64,000 nucleotides of DNA from Liolophura sinensis (Eukaryota; Mollusca; Polyplacophora; Chitonida; Chitonidae), in assembly GCF_032854445.1 (NCBI RefSeq), contig NC_088304.1, forward strand, positions 16,691,704 to 16,755,703, written 5' to 3'. Below, piece after piece: positions 24,531 through 37,918 of the stretch. Position 1 is the first letter of the stretch. Each line of letters begins with the position of its first letter. Position numbers and translations under genes: made by a program. The notes beneath the pieces were generated by a model that was not told where the DNA came from, did not search any database, and worked only from the letters and a program-made list of their open reading frames with translations.

Positions 24531-24639
24531 TAAGCTCTAATTATTTCATGCCAAACATCATTCGGCTTATCATTTCACACCCAATCAATTGGCTTTATTC
24601 CAAATCACACCGGACCATTTACCTTCATTTCATGTCACT

Positions 24640-24950
24640 CAAGACGATTCAGCTTTGCTCTTATCACACACGATCAATCAGTTATATTTCATATCAAACT
24701 AGATGATTCAGCTTTGTTCTTATCACACACGATCAATCAGTTATATTTCATGTCACACAAGACGATTCAGCTTTGTTCTTATCACACACGATCAATCAGT
24801 TATATTTCATGTCACACAAGACAATTCAGCTTTGTTCTTATCACACAAGATCAATCAGTTATATTTCATGTCACACAAGACAATTCAGCTTTATTCTTAT
24901 CACACAAGATCAACCAGTTATATTTCATGTCAAACAAGACGAAATAAGAA
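24640..24950. repeat. 59-bp higher-order minisatellite
   Basis: About five copies of a 59-bp unit made of two related halves: GATTCAGCTTTGTTCTTATC plus ACACACGATC, and AATCAGTTATATTTCATGTC plus ACACAAGAC. The halves align with each other and with the 31-bp unit to the left. The 24540-24640 stretch holds diverged single monomers linking the two arrays. Confidence 0.9.
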
Positions 24951-25682
24951 AGACCATCAAGAACATATATCTCCTCATCACAAAACAAAGAACGTACATG
25001 CAATGGAAAATAAAGGTACATTTGACACTAAAAAAATAAAATTACTATAACATCTCATCTCAAGCCAAACCATAAAGAAAGCACACATATACAAGTAACA
25101 CTGACTCTAAATTCAGCACATATAACAGACCAAAAAACACACAAAGCCTACACGCACCTAGTTTTCATACTTATTGTCATTACATGGCTAACCTTCGATG
25201 TGCCAGGTACTTCAGGTATTATCTTCACACCTTGAAAAAGTTTTGTTCAGTGTCAATCAGTGTTGATGACCTAGCTATCACAAATAAATAATATAAACAG
25301 CAGGGGTGAAAGAAAAGGGTGCCCTCTTGAGCCCCATCACATCAGCAGAATTAATATCACCACATGTTACTTGACAGTGGGTGAAGACAGGAGTGTGTGT
25401 GTGTGGGGAGGGGGGGGGGGGTGTATGAGCTTGGTACTACCACATTGGTATTAAGAAAAAATACATACAATGTACATGTACAAGTACATAACATAGATGT
25501 ATGTCACCAACAGTGACTAAATCAGTAAAACAGTAACTTGAATATCAGGACAGCAACACTAACCATGCTATAAATTTATCAGGGGTCACAACAAAATAGG
25601 TCACCATCTGTCAACAAATCCCCATTAGTAGCTGGCATGCTGGGGTGCATTATACATCTTCATCAATGGCCTTACACTCTTC

Positions 25683-25845
25683 AGCCCTAAGTGGGAAGGT
25701 CTGACAGCAATCTGCAGCTGGTCGTGGGTTTCCGCCGGGCTTTGCCCGGTTTCCTCCCACCATAATGCTGGCCGCCATCGTATAAGTGAATTATTCTTGA
25801 GTACGGCGTAAAACACCAATCAAATAAATAAATAAATAAATCAAT
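25683..25845 (+). repeat. SINE-1 copy h, headless
   Basis: 'GTGGGAAGGTCTGACAGCAA', 'CCACCATAATGCTGGCC' and 'GTACGGCGTAAAACACCAAT', then an (AAAT)n tail. It is close to consensus, so fairly young. Confidence 0.85.
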
Positions 25846-28547
25846 GACCTTACATGTAAGTCACACTTACCCTAATTTCTGAACCTTTTCACATATGAAA
25901 GAACAACATTCAGTGAAATTTATGCACACTTTGAATTTTTTTTTCTTTTTTTGAATTTCAAGAGATAAAAGAACATTGGTTGGGCAGCCAATTTCAGGGT
26001 TTCACAAAAAGTATACTTTTATTAGTCCATGCAGAATAATGCCTTCAGAATATGCTTAAACCAACACCTGGATAACATGCGAAAAGGTTGAAGAATTACA
26101 GTACGCAAATCGATGAGTCCACGAAAGTCACACAGTTTGCTTTGCAACCAAGTTGAAATGTGTGAAATGTCAGCAGAAATTTGTGTAAAAATCATAGGAA
26201 GTACAGCTTGTTCTTTCTTGCTTTAACTTGTCCTTTTTGTAAAGTCAGTATGACAAATCATGAGGCTTTTATCATCATACTTCCATCATACTAGAAGTCT
26301 TTAGTGTCAAAAAGAATGGCAATATACTTAAAGACCTCATGCTCCCTCACTACATCGCTATACTAAATTTTATGCCTGTATACAACTGTCGAACATATGT
26401 AAATGTACTGATATTCAAACAGTCTTTGTGGCATCAGTGACACGACAACTTCAACACACTGATGACAAGAGAAACAACCAGTGTTCCAGATTAGTACAAC
26501 TAAATGCAAATTCAGACTGGCAATGTGAAAGCAAATCAAACTCTTGCTGTTCAGCTGTCTCTTTAAACCAAGGAGTTTGCTCACCTGTTTAACTGGACAG
26601 CCAGCCATCTCTGAAACAACACGTACTGTTTGCCCACAATAGTTATAAGAAGTTTTCAACATACTGTAATGCCGCCAAAATGTATATATAGAGGATTTCT
26701 TTTTTGCTTAGGCTCAGTATGAAAATGTTGCCATACAGTCACATTCAGCATTTGATCATCACCGCCTTAATAACCCATGGCTGAACACAGCACACCTCAA
26801 CAGCGGTTCGTTGTATCTGCTTTAATAAAATCACAACATCTTTTTCACCTGGATGCCTTAGGCTGGTTTACACTGCAAGTTAATGAAGCACACTGCGACT
26901 ATCAAAGTGGGATACACATACATTACAAGCATGGCCCGAGGGTACATATATCGTTCACACTCAAGCCGAATAAGTACTGCTTTCAAATAAAGACTTATTA
27001 CATGTCTATCATAAATCAAGTATGCACAATTCCACAGCCTTCAGACATCTGGCTGCCTGTTGTACTCCCCCCACCCCCTTACTTTACATCTTTTGACAGC
27101 TTTATAGACCTTCTGGATAAACTTCATGAATTCTGTTACATGTAAGTCCATAAAAACATTCTTATATGTATATATAAATTCAAAGAAGTTTTTTCTCTTA
27201 AGAGAACATCTCCTTGTGAAGGCCATGGAGTTTAAGAAAGACAAAACAAAATTTGGAAAAAAAAAAATGCATAAATAGGGGTAAAGCCCAGCATTATGCA
27301 GATCAAGCAGAACTCAAGCTGTTACATTCCTTACAGCAATACCGATGGCCAAGCATCATGACCCAAATGAATGTCAAATAAGAAAACATTTTGAAAATAA
27401 TGCACTGAACTAATTTGCCATGATTGGAAAACTTAAGCTTTCAAAAACATCTGTTTACCGACAGATGCTAACGAAAAATAGCTTTGTTCTACTGCCGAAG
27501 TACAGAGACAACGGAAAATTCAAAACATTCAACCTGCATGTACATGTACACATACCAGATATCATATACAATGTGTCTAGTGCTGAAAATCAGCACAGCA
27601 TCCTGATCAAGTTACATGTAGGCCTTTGCGATCACCTGCACCTGATTAAGTATGTACATTTCAGGTTGCTCAACACATGCTGGGCAATCACCCATCACTG
27701 ACACTGAACCCATGGTTCAGTGTCCCATCTGGTTTGCCTGGGCTCAGCTCAGTTTAGAGAGTGGGCGAGGACAGAGTGCATGTAAGTGACAGGAAATGTT
27801 AAGGGACTATAAAAATATGAACTTTTGGTCTAAATAGTTAAATGGAATAAATGGTGTTGTGAGTTGCTTTCTTTAAAAAAGATCCTCAGTTCAAAGCCAT
27901 GGAGTACGGTTTCATAGTTACTTTTCTGTGTGGCATCCTAAAGCCTGTCTCTTCCTTACAGGCATTTAAGGTCTAGACCTAAATAGAAACTGCGATATTC
28001 ATTAAACGGTTGAATTTAGCCTAATAAGAGCCTAATATTTTGGGCTCGTCTTGACTAAATGTACATGTGTGGATAGACATTTTTCGTATATTTCGCCATG
28101 GCTTTGGACATATACATGTATTCCTGATAGCACTGGGGTATGGGGAAATGCTGTCGTGATTGTTAAGAATTAACCATGATGCATTGCGAACAGGACTGGC
28201 TTTACATGCAAACATGGAAAACTGTCTGTTGATAGGTGTGGACAGGAGGGCATGTGGTTCATTTCTCGGTATGAGTGACAGGCGGCCGACCTATAGGTGA
28301 AGGTTACCTGCAGCACATGTATAGTAATACACAGTTATCTGTAAAGTCTATATTAAATGTACAGGCTTACATTTCTATTTCTGAAGTAGGGTGGTGCCAT
28401 TTAAATATTTCTAGTGAGAAAACCACTGATCGTAGCTCAAATCTATTGGCATGCACCAGCAACTACATTTCTTTGGCTACAATTTGGTGCAAATCTCACG
28501 TTTGTAGTTTTCGTAATTATACAGGCCAGTTACAGGCCATTTCATTT

Positions 28548-28775
28548 ATTTATTCACTTATTTATTTGATTGATGCTTTACGCCATATTCAAGAATATTT
28601 GGCGGCCAGCATTATGGTGGGAGGAAACTGGGCAGGGCTCTTGACCATCCGCAGGTTGCTGCAGACCTTACCACGTACAGCCGGAGAGGAAGCCAGCATG
28701 AGCTGGACTTGAGCTCACAGCGACCACACTGATGACAGCTTCCTGAGTCATTGCACCCTGGTCATGGAGGCCCGA
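28548..28775 (-). repeat. SINE-1 copy i, nearly full length
   Basis: Tail 'TTTATTTGATTGATGCTTTA' on the left and body 'GGCGGCCAGCATTATGGTGG' through 'GAGCTCACAGCGACC'. It ends near the head at 'GGTCATGGAGGCCC'. Confidence 0.85.
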
Positions 28776-30305
28776 TGGAGGCTGGATTGCATCTAAATTC
28801 GCTATTTAGCGTGCTGTAAGGTTGAAGAAATACATGTAGGATGTATATTGGTACATATTTGCTGCCGTGACAACCCTGCCCTATGTGCTGCCTGTTGCCT
28901 GTCACCTGTACCTCAATTATTAATATCATGCTATGTAGTCAGAACACCTGTATCACAAGCTGACATGCTGACTAGTGCTGATTAGATTAGTGTCTGATGC
29001 TGTATGTCATGAAAGGACCCACAGCTGGCAGACCTTGCTGACAGGAGAGCCATATTCAAACAGAGATTGTACATTAAACAGCCCACTGGGATTAGTCCAG
29101 CAGCCAGCTGTGTCAGCACCTGTCAATGGTGGGGACAACAGAGCTGGTCAGGCACTTCCAACAGCCCACATGGCAAAGAGCCTGCATAATATGAGCCAGA
29201 ATTAACTGATTTACTCAGTTGTGTTTGATAACAAAACCTCAGCATGTGTGACAGTCTGTGGAATCACATAACTCACTGTCACATGTATGTGGCCCAAGTA
29301 CACTGTGGTTTCTGACCAATAAGAAAGGGTACTCCCTAATAACCATAATACTATTACCTAAATGGTGTCTACAGGTACCACTCTGATACATTCAGCTAAG
29401 AGAATGTGCAATTTATGACAATATACTGGGTAGACAGGCCAACACATACACATAAGTACATGTACCTACACATATCTTTATCTTTGTTGCTTGAATGGTC
29501 TACATGATTGACATGTATTACTGACAAGTATGTGACTCATTCTGAGGTTGTTGGTTCAAAACCCAGATTGGACTGCGTTATATCCAGACAGTATAATTCC
29601 TCATAAACACAACACAGTTATTTAAAATCACTTTTTACATCTACATGTATCAACATGAAAATCTATCCCGACTAAACAAGAGTCCTTTGATGGGCAGCAA
29701 GCGGAATTTGACTTAATGGCAACATATTTCATAATAAACTGGTTTTGCGTGTGCGCAAGTTACTCCGTTTGATTATTATATATTCTGACCCTAACCTATC
29801 ACTGTATTCCAATACAAAAATGTCAGGAATTAGGTACTTTGAAGGCGAAAACAGAAGGAAAACGGCATATAGTGTGTAAATGCCAATCAAATAATTGTCT
29901 ACTTATGAAGTACCACAAGACATGTACAGTATGCTGTCATACCAGTATAGTGTACAATACTGACAATCATCACACCCATTTATAGAATCCCGCACTGCAA
30001 TGGTAGCCCTGATTGAATGAAAGAAACAATAAATCTAATGTTGTTAAAGAAAAAGCTGACCACATTTCGCTGAACCCTGATGTCTGTGTGAAGCTCGCAC
30101 ACCAGTCAGCATAACAGATAATTGAAAGCAGGCTACAACACTGGTACACTGTCGATGTAAGAGCTGCCATGTTAACAGAAAAGTTGTACTTCTTTATAAA
30201 TTAAGCTCACTGGAGGGTGCCAACAGAATGTAGATGCAAAATTTGATTTCAGGGATTCCAACACAAGTAAGCAGAAGGTAGATGAGCATGTGCACGAGTT
30301 CATAT

Positions 30306-30464
30306 GCACAGAGCAGTTAATGTCATTGCACTTGTCACTATGCAGAGCAGCTAATGCCCAGCGGTCATTTCACTTGTCACTATGCAGAGCAGTTAATGCC
30401 CAGTGGTCAATTCCCTTATCACTGTGCAGAGCAGTTAATGGTCAGCGGTCATTTCACTTGTCAT
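30306..30464. repeat. 42-bp tandem repeat, four copies
   Basis: GCAGAGCAGTTAATGCCCAG followed by CGGTCATTTCACTTGTCACT AT. GCAGAGCAG occurs at 30342, 30384 and 30426, 42 bp apart, after a shortened first copy. Confidence 0.9.
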
Positions 30465-32069
30465 CGTCTGTACATGGTGCACCAGCTACAAACATTTCAC
30501 CTGGGTATGTGAGAGCAGATACCTACATGTATACCTTTCACACCCAGCCAAGCGAGTCTTCAACCCAGGTAAACATAAATGTAAATATAAGGCACACTAC
30601 AGAATGATAGTTCTACTTAATCTCTGGTCAGGGACGGTCAATCCCAGATCATAGTGGTCATGCTGTGAGAAACTTGGGTGTGGAGACATAATTTCACTCT
30701 GATCCACAAAATGTGATGTAGTGCAATCTGGGTCAGACTACTCTATCTGGTCAATTAGTCTACCTGGAATACCTGAATCCTCGTACATGTACATGTATGT
30801 ATATACAGGCTTCTCACCTGAATCTGTGCACATTGTCCAGGTGCATTCACACGTGTACTTGCACATTCTACAGCTCATTACCTTCCTTACATATAATGGA
30901 ATTCTTCAACCTTTTCACAGGTTTCCAAGGTGTTGTTTCAAGCACATTCTGAAGACATTATTCTGTATGGACTGATAACATTATACTTTTTGTGAAGCTC
31001 TAAAATTGGCCAATCCAACCGAAGTAGTTTTGTCTCCAAAATCGAATTTGAAATGTGCACAAATTGCACTGAAAGTTGCTCTTTCATAAGCAAAACAATT
31101 GAAATGAAAACATTTCAATTTTTTCTGTATTAAGGAAATGTCACAATTACATTAACAAAAAAAAAACAAAAAAAAATGGTGATGCAAAATTATATGTAAC
31201 TATATACATGTATTAAAGTACATTTATATTAAGATTCACATACACCAGGGTTTGAATATTAGCTGGAAGTCAAACTTGACACTACTTTTGTTCTACTGGT
31301 TCTACTGGTCTGCCCACAAGTTTACTGGTCCTGACACAAGATGATGTCAGGTTGTTCTGATTTTGCATGGGGCAGTACAGAATCAACATGGTAGAGCTAC
31401 TGACGTGAGAAGATCCCTTGTCACTTTTGGTGGACACAAACTTCTAATTCTAACACCATGTAAAAGCCAAAATATGGATTTTGGCATTGTTGTGAAGCAA
31501 TGGCTTCCCATGAGTCCACAGCAAACGAAAAGGTTCAAGGCTCCTTGGAAACGTAAAAGGTTTACTCATGCTTCCAGTCATACTGAAGGCCTTTTTTCAG
31601 ATTTTTGATCATCTAATAATTTTCACACCATCATTTCTAGATAAGACAAAGGCTTTTCTCTAAAACATTTTATTTTTTCCGCTGGTCCATTGTACCAGTG
31701 CCTTACAAAATCTAGTGGTCTGACTAAAACGGGTCTAGTGCTAATTTTCAAGCCCTGTACACCCAGTTCACCCTTTCATAGTGAAGCGTGATTTTACTGT
31801 AACAATTAATTCATACAGTATACACACAAGTGTACATGTAGAATGACGCTCGCCCTATCTTAGGAAGCAGCATTAGTATGGGTGTCTCCGGAACATGGGG
31901 AAGATGGGTAGACTACATGTAACTCAGCCCATGAGGCATGGTGGCAAAATACACGTACATGTACGATGTGGGTAACATCAACACTTTGGCATAATTTTAT
32001 GAATAAACTAACAAATGAAAACACAACAGATCGCTCGGCTGCTCATAGAAATTTACCTGTTGGTGCATG

Positions 32070-32500
32070 TGTAACGGGAGCAGCTTTCCAGTGCTTTCAC
32101 TAGCAATAGGTAGCGGGGAAATTCTCTTTAGCTCAGTTGGTAAAGCTCTCGCTGCAGAGACCCCGAGTTCGAATTCTTGCATTACCCATGCAATGAAATC
32201 CTTCAACCATTACACTGGTGAAAGGCCTAACAGGTTCCAAGAAGCATGGAGCTCTGGGCCTGTGCATGTGGAAGTGTCGTGGGAGAGGGGGAAGGATTTA
32301 AGTGGGGACGAGTGTAACAGGAGCAGCTTGCTAGTGCTTATACTAGCAGTAGCTAGAGGGAACTTCCCTTTAGCTCAGTTGGTAGTGCTGGACTTCAGCT
32401 GCAGAGACCCGAGATCGAATCCGTGTGTGGGTCACACAAGGATAGTTGAAAATTCTTCAACTATTACACATGTACATGTAACTATCAGGCTCACACAGGC
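32070..32500 (+). repeat. Tandem pair of tRNA-like repeats
   Basis: Two copies, about 240 bp apart, start GTGTAACRGGAGCAGCTT. Each has a tRNA-like core: TTTAGCTCAGTTGGTAAAGC with CCGAGTTCGAATTC in the first (32128-32175), and TTTAGCTCAGTTGGTAGTGC with CCCGAGATCGAATCC in the second. Both then run into 'TTCAACYATTACAC'. The cores look like RNA polymerase III A and B boxes, but no complete cloverleaf with acceptor stem is evident, so I do not call tRNA genes. Confidence 0.75.
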
Positions 32501-33803
32501 CTACTATAGCTACTAAACAAGTACATGTAAGCTTCAGAAGAGTAAAGAGTTACTGAGTATTATTTACTAATACAACTTACAAACACATGTTCAGCTCACA
32601 GTCATAGCAGTTAGTGAAAGTTCACCTTCATATACACCAGACTGTTTTCTAGCTTGTCCTTTTTAGAAGGTCAAACACATGCTGTCAAATCATAATCACT
32701 CCTAAATACCCACAACTGAGAACTACATCCCGCATGGATGACAACAGCTGTACTTTGCACTTCCACAATGGCTCTACTTATTCACCGACTTACACCCTCG
32801 TTTCGTGATCTCACTTAAACGCACGCAAGTATAGGTATAGGTAAGTATCACAAATCTGAGTGCAAATTTACATGTCCCATGGCTGTAGAGATTAAATAGA
32901 AGTATCTGCAGCAAAACTTATGATCATGTCACAAGATAAGTATGCTGGCAAGTGAATAGCTGCAAACAGAGATGAAAAATGTTACCATGGAAATTGATGA
33001 CAACAGGCTCTTAAGAGCTTGAAATTATTAACTACAGCTGGCATGAAATAGTTCTGTGCCCATACAATTTCGAGTCCTTTCAATGAGCATGATTTGGAGT
33101 GTCCAAAAGCTCCCCTAAGTTCAGTTGGCCGAGCTATAGCCCCCCTTCAAATTGCTCTCCTAACATCTTATCGCTCAATTTTGGTAAGGATACCATGTTT
33201 TCCAAAGTCATAGATTGGTTTGTTGAGATCAAAATTTCATATGTCAATGAGTTACAATGTGGTTTTGCTGATGATCAATGAGCCTGGGTTGTATTTGTAC
33301 AGGCACTCCAAACAAAGTATTTTCCTGCTGATATTTTGGATAACTCCAGATATAACAGAATAAAACCGTCATATTAGATGTTGTCAGCCTCTTAGAAACA
33401 TGTTTACCACTTCCAAAGTGTTGCCCTGCAGCAGTAAACATAAGAGGCATACATGTCAGACTCCTAGCCAGGATTTATGAAAGGTAAGCAGGGTGAGGGT
33501 CTTGGGCATAACAGCCAGGTTTCCCCGGCCGCCAAGAACTTGCCATCGCTTCAGATGACTACTGGGATTCAATATCACTTTCGATAGTTTCAATATAGGT
33601 CACCCAGTTTAGATAGTTTAAATAGACGTCAATATCAATAAAAAATGGATATTTTCACATACATGTAAGCCTTGCCTGCAGATACCACATAAGTACCGCA
33701 TTATATGTATTTCATACAGGGAAAGAACTTTTTTAAAGTACTCTTAGCAGACAGTCTATTAACTTAAGACCTAAGCAATAAGAAATTGTCTTATTTATGT
33801 TTA

Positions 33804-34071
33804 GGGGCCTCTGTGGCCCATTTGGTCAGTGCACTAGCACAACGTAATGATCCAGTAGTCTCTCACCAATGCGGTCTCTGTGAGTTCAAGTCCAGCTCAT
33901 GCTGGCTTCCTCTCCGACCTTACGTTGGAAGGTCTTTCAGCAAACCTGCCGATGTTTGTGGGTATTCCCCAGGCTCTGCTCAGTTTCCTCCCACCATAAT
34001 GCTGGCTGCCGTCGTATAAGTGAAATATTCTTGAGATACGGCATAAAACATCAACCAAATAAATAAATAAA
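33804..34071 (+). repeat. SINE-1 copy j, full length with target-site duplication
   Basis: Starts GGGGCCTCTGTGGCCCATTT with 'GTGAGTTCAAGTCC' as B-box-like region, and ends in the (AAAT)n tail. A perfect 12-bp duplication TATTTATGTTTA lies at 33792-33803 and 34072-34083. This proves insertion by retrotransposition and sets the family length at about 268 bp. Confidence 0.92.
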
Positions 34072-36644
34072 TATTTATGTTTATTTCATATATCTTCTTG
34101 ATCTATTTTTTGCAATTTCCACTACATCAAATACAAATAGCACCATGGACATGAATGTTATTTGGTCAGGAATTATGACTGATGGTATTGGGTAAGGCAT
34201 TTAAAACAAAACAACATCCTGTGACTGATGTCCTTAAGTCAACCAATTAAGTTACTTACAAAATTCATACCATTACTGATCAGTAATGAAATAAAATTCA
34301 TTTTCTTGAACACTTTTGACTGGTCTGTATGAGGAGAACTCATGATTTTCTTATCCTAGAAGACTGACTCATGAGTATGAGGCCGCACGTTGTGGTTGTT
34401 GATGTTTTCACCGTAGCGTTCATCCGGTTCGTAAAAAAAAGATCGAATTGCTCTGTGAATCTAGTCTTTCGTGGGTGGACTGACGCTTCCTCTTCAGCAG
34501 ACCCAAACAAGGCATCCCGTTGGCAATGGTCTAACGTTCAAATTTAATTGTAGTTCAAACTTGTCGATGCAAGCTTGTCGATCCACGCTTGTGCATTATA
34601 TATGCACGGTTGACTGAACGTTAGAATCTCGAAAACCTCCTTTCGTGTTAAGAATTATGACGCTAACAAAAGTTTCCGATTTTATAGTTACTCTTTGATA
34701 TTTGGAGGGAGAAAAGTCATCCTGTAATCGGAAGCATTGTTCAGTGAATACAATACAAGCCAATGATGCTATTTACATTAATTGTTTAGCAGAAAAGGAC
34801 AGCATATCGAATAAAGTGTTTTTTAGACGCTGTGGCTTAACAGAGGCATGGTGGATGATTTCTGATTTAAAAGCATAATTTTTTGGTGTATTTATTGTAT
34901 AAATTACCAAATTTATCATATATATTTTTCCTGAAACCAGACACACGATACAAATGTAATCAGCTGCCACATGCATGCACCAATGGCTACAGTAGGTGGA
35001 TAATGCAGTAAGTTTCTGGTAAGTTAACTTGCATGAGGACAACCAGTTTTTAAAAATCACTGGCCCTCAAGGCAATTTTCTCAGCATGACTTTTGGATAA
35101 CACAACTCATAGATGGAAACAAAACATGGCAAAAAACAGATATGAGTCAATAGAATGTAAAAATGAACTTTCGTCTATGAAAGAATGTTTCTTCTTCTGT
35201 CCATGTTTAATTTATTGTAATTTTGGCACTTTTCATTTAAATTTCATGTGTATATTAATGAATGCGGTGTTGATATTTTCCAAACAATTATTTGGCTTCA
35301 GTGATATATCATAGCTATCAATTTAAACTTAATTTTACTCTGTAGGCACTGGACTGATGACTGGTTTTGACTGTTTCAATCCCACCTTTACTGGAGATCA
35401 ATCAGGTTTAAATGAGACGACTGTTCACAGTTTAAAATGTTCCAGGAACATCCAGCCAGAGCAGTTGCATGTAGTTGATGCGTCTGTTTGGGAAAGTGAT
35501 TGTGAGCCGCATAAGGGGTATTAGCTTTACCATTTGACATTTCTCAAAAGGTTTGAGCAGCCAGTGACACAGGCTACATTGTATGTTGAACACTGGTGAG
35601 ACAGAGCAGGGTCTGACAGAAGGTCTCTCTTCAAAGCACCTCTATAAAGTGTTCAGCCCCCCCCCCCCCCTTCCTTCCACAAACCAGGGTGTTTGACATT
35701 ACACATACCAGCCTGCTTGATTATTTGACTGGGTGATAAACTGCTAGAACAAGCTAACAGCCACCACAAACCATTCAGTGTGCCCTGTGAGCTAGAGTAC
35801 ATGGCAATCAGGCTTGTTCTAACCTTTGAAGGACGCTGGGATATTCACGTTTTAGCGATTTAGGAAAAAAAAAAAAAAGGTCATGTAAAACCTCTGTGTA
35901 CAGAATAGAAAATACATTTACATACAAGCATGCAACAACGTGAGGTCAAGAAGTACTGTAGACTAGGCCATACTATCATATTGACAGGAAATATTTTATG
36001 TGTATTTTTATAAATATACCTGAATGTAACAATGAAATATTAATGAAAAGCTACTTCAGCGTCAAAAAGCACGACAAAATAATAAAGACTGAGATACAAA
36101 TCAGAGAAATCTACAAGTGCACAGGTCCAAATACAAGGCCTCAACACAGTGACTTTCAGCATACTACAGAAGCTATCCATTACAGTTCATGACCTTAAAA
36201 AGGCTCCACCCACACACCTAGTAGATTTACAAGCCTGTTTTTATCAACATTGCTTGCTTGTATACAGCTATCAAATCTGTTGTTGTCAATAATTATACAC
36301 AGTGACAGTTGACACAATAAAACTGCTGACCACAGCTAGCTGGGAGCCATGTTAGAGTTTGGAATTGCTGTAGGCCATTATTTTCATACTCATTTCTATT
36401 CTTGTCTTTATAAAAACCATGGTGGCAGGAGAAGATGGGCGGATCTGTATCAACAACTCTCCAGTTTCATCTACAATGTATGTTGAAACTAATGAACTGT
36501 ATGCGCTACACAAAGGCACAAGTATAGAACTCTTTTATGGATGACTGATTTGCAAGGTCAGAAGATTTCACAGTTACATGTATTACAAAAAGACTACTAC
36601 TACGGTTTTTGTCTCTCTTCTTGTAAAGTAATCCTTGAAGGTTT

Positions 36645-36843
36645 TCCCGGTCGCTGTGGGTTCAAGTCCAGCTCATGTTGGCTTTCTCTTCGGCTGTAAG
36701 TGGGAAGGTCTGCCAGCAACCTGCTGACGGTTGTGGGTTCCCCCTGGGCTTTGCCCGGTTTCCTCCCACCATAATGCTGGCCACTGTCGCATATGTGAAA
36801 TATTCTTGAGTAGGGCGTAAAACACCAATCAAATAAATAGATA
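36645..36843 (+). repeat. SINE-1 copy k
   Basis: Starts inside the head ('CTGTGGGTTCAAGTCCAGCT') and runs to the 'CACCAATCAAATAAATAGAT' tail. Close to consensus. Confidence 0.85.
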
Positions 36844-37364
36844 AAATTGAAGGTTTCCATGAAGTTCAACCATGATGACTGTGTCGTAGAGTCATGGTGA
36901 AACCCACAAAATCACTGTACTTCACCTGAAGTACGGCCCGTAACAATCAAGTTTCAGAAGCACATAAATGCCTTAAATGATACTGTTGATGCTAGCAATT
37001 ACATGTACCCTAAGATTTTCTGATCAGAAATAAACAAAAAAGGTGGAGGAGTTGAATCACTCAAAAATCAAACAAAATGTGTTACTTGAAAAAAGTTACT
37101 CTTCAGGTGAAATATAGTCAATGGAAAGATTACTTGAGATGTGATTACTTTTATTTCAAAATGTGGCTAAATCTCTGTTATAGTACAAGTAAGTGCTAAG
37201 GGAGGAGGGGTGGTGGACATCATTAAAAGTGGGCTGCAATTTTTGTGCCACCTAATTCTCTGTAAGGTCCTTGACAACTTTTCCAGGGTAGCCTTTTACT
37301 CCAAAAGATGCCAGCCCTGATACAAGTACACGTATCTGTAAGTTCGGCTACAGTGAATGAGCGA

Positions 37365-37918
37365 CTCTTGAGCTACACAGAAGGTCCAAATGACAGTAAT
37401 CGAGGATGGGCTACACAGAGGGTTCAAATGACAGTAATCAAGGATGAGCTACACAGAAGGTCCAAATGACAGTAATTGAGGATGGGCTACACAGAGGGTT
37501 CAAATGACAGTAATCAAGGATGAGCTACACAGAAGGTCCAAATGACAGTAATCGAGGATGGGCTACACAGAAGGTGCAAATGACAGTAATCGAGACGGAG
37601 CTACATAGGAGGTACAAATGACAGTAATCGAGGATGAGCTACACAGAAGGCCCAAATGACAGTAATCGAGGATGGGCTACACAGAAGGTCCAAATGACAG
37701 TAATCGAGGATGGGCTACACGGAAGGTCCAAGTGACAGTAATCGAGGATGAGCTACACAGAAGGTCCAAATGACAGTAATCGAGGATGAGCTACACAGCA
37801 GGTCCAAATGACAGTAATCGAGGATGAGCTACACAGAAGGTCCAAATGACAGTAATCGAGAACGGGTTACACAGAGGGTCCAAATGACAGTAATCGAGGA
37901 TGAGCTACACAGAAGGTG
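37365..37918. repeat. 38-bp minisatellite, about 14-15 copies
   Basis: Unit GATGAGCTACACAGAAGGTC followed by CAAATGACAGTAATCGAG, 38 bp. Variants alternate GATGGGC/GATGAGC and GGTCC/GGGTT. It has the same period as the array in SPPL3 intron 7 but an unrelated sequence. Confidence 0.95.

Noticed and set aside
24703-25050. Overlapping 77-115-codon ORFs
   Set aside because: They are translations of the 59-bp minisatellite; a 59-bp unit shifts frame at every copy.
32128-32175. tRNA gene
   Set aside because: A and B boxes are present, but no matching acceptor stem, and the unit is repeated in tandem; better seen as a tRNA-derived repeat.
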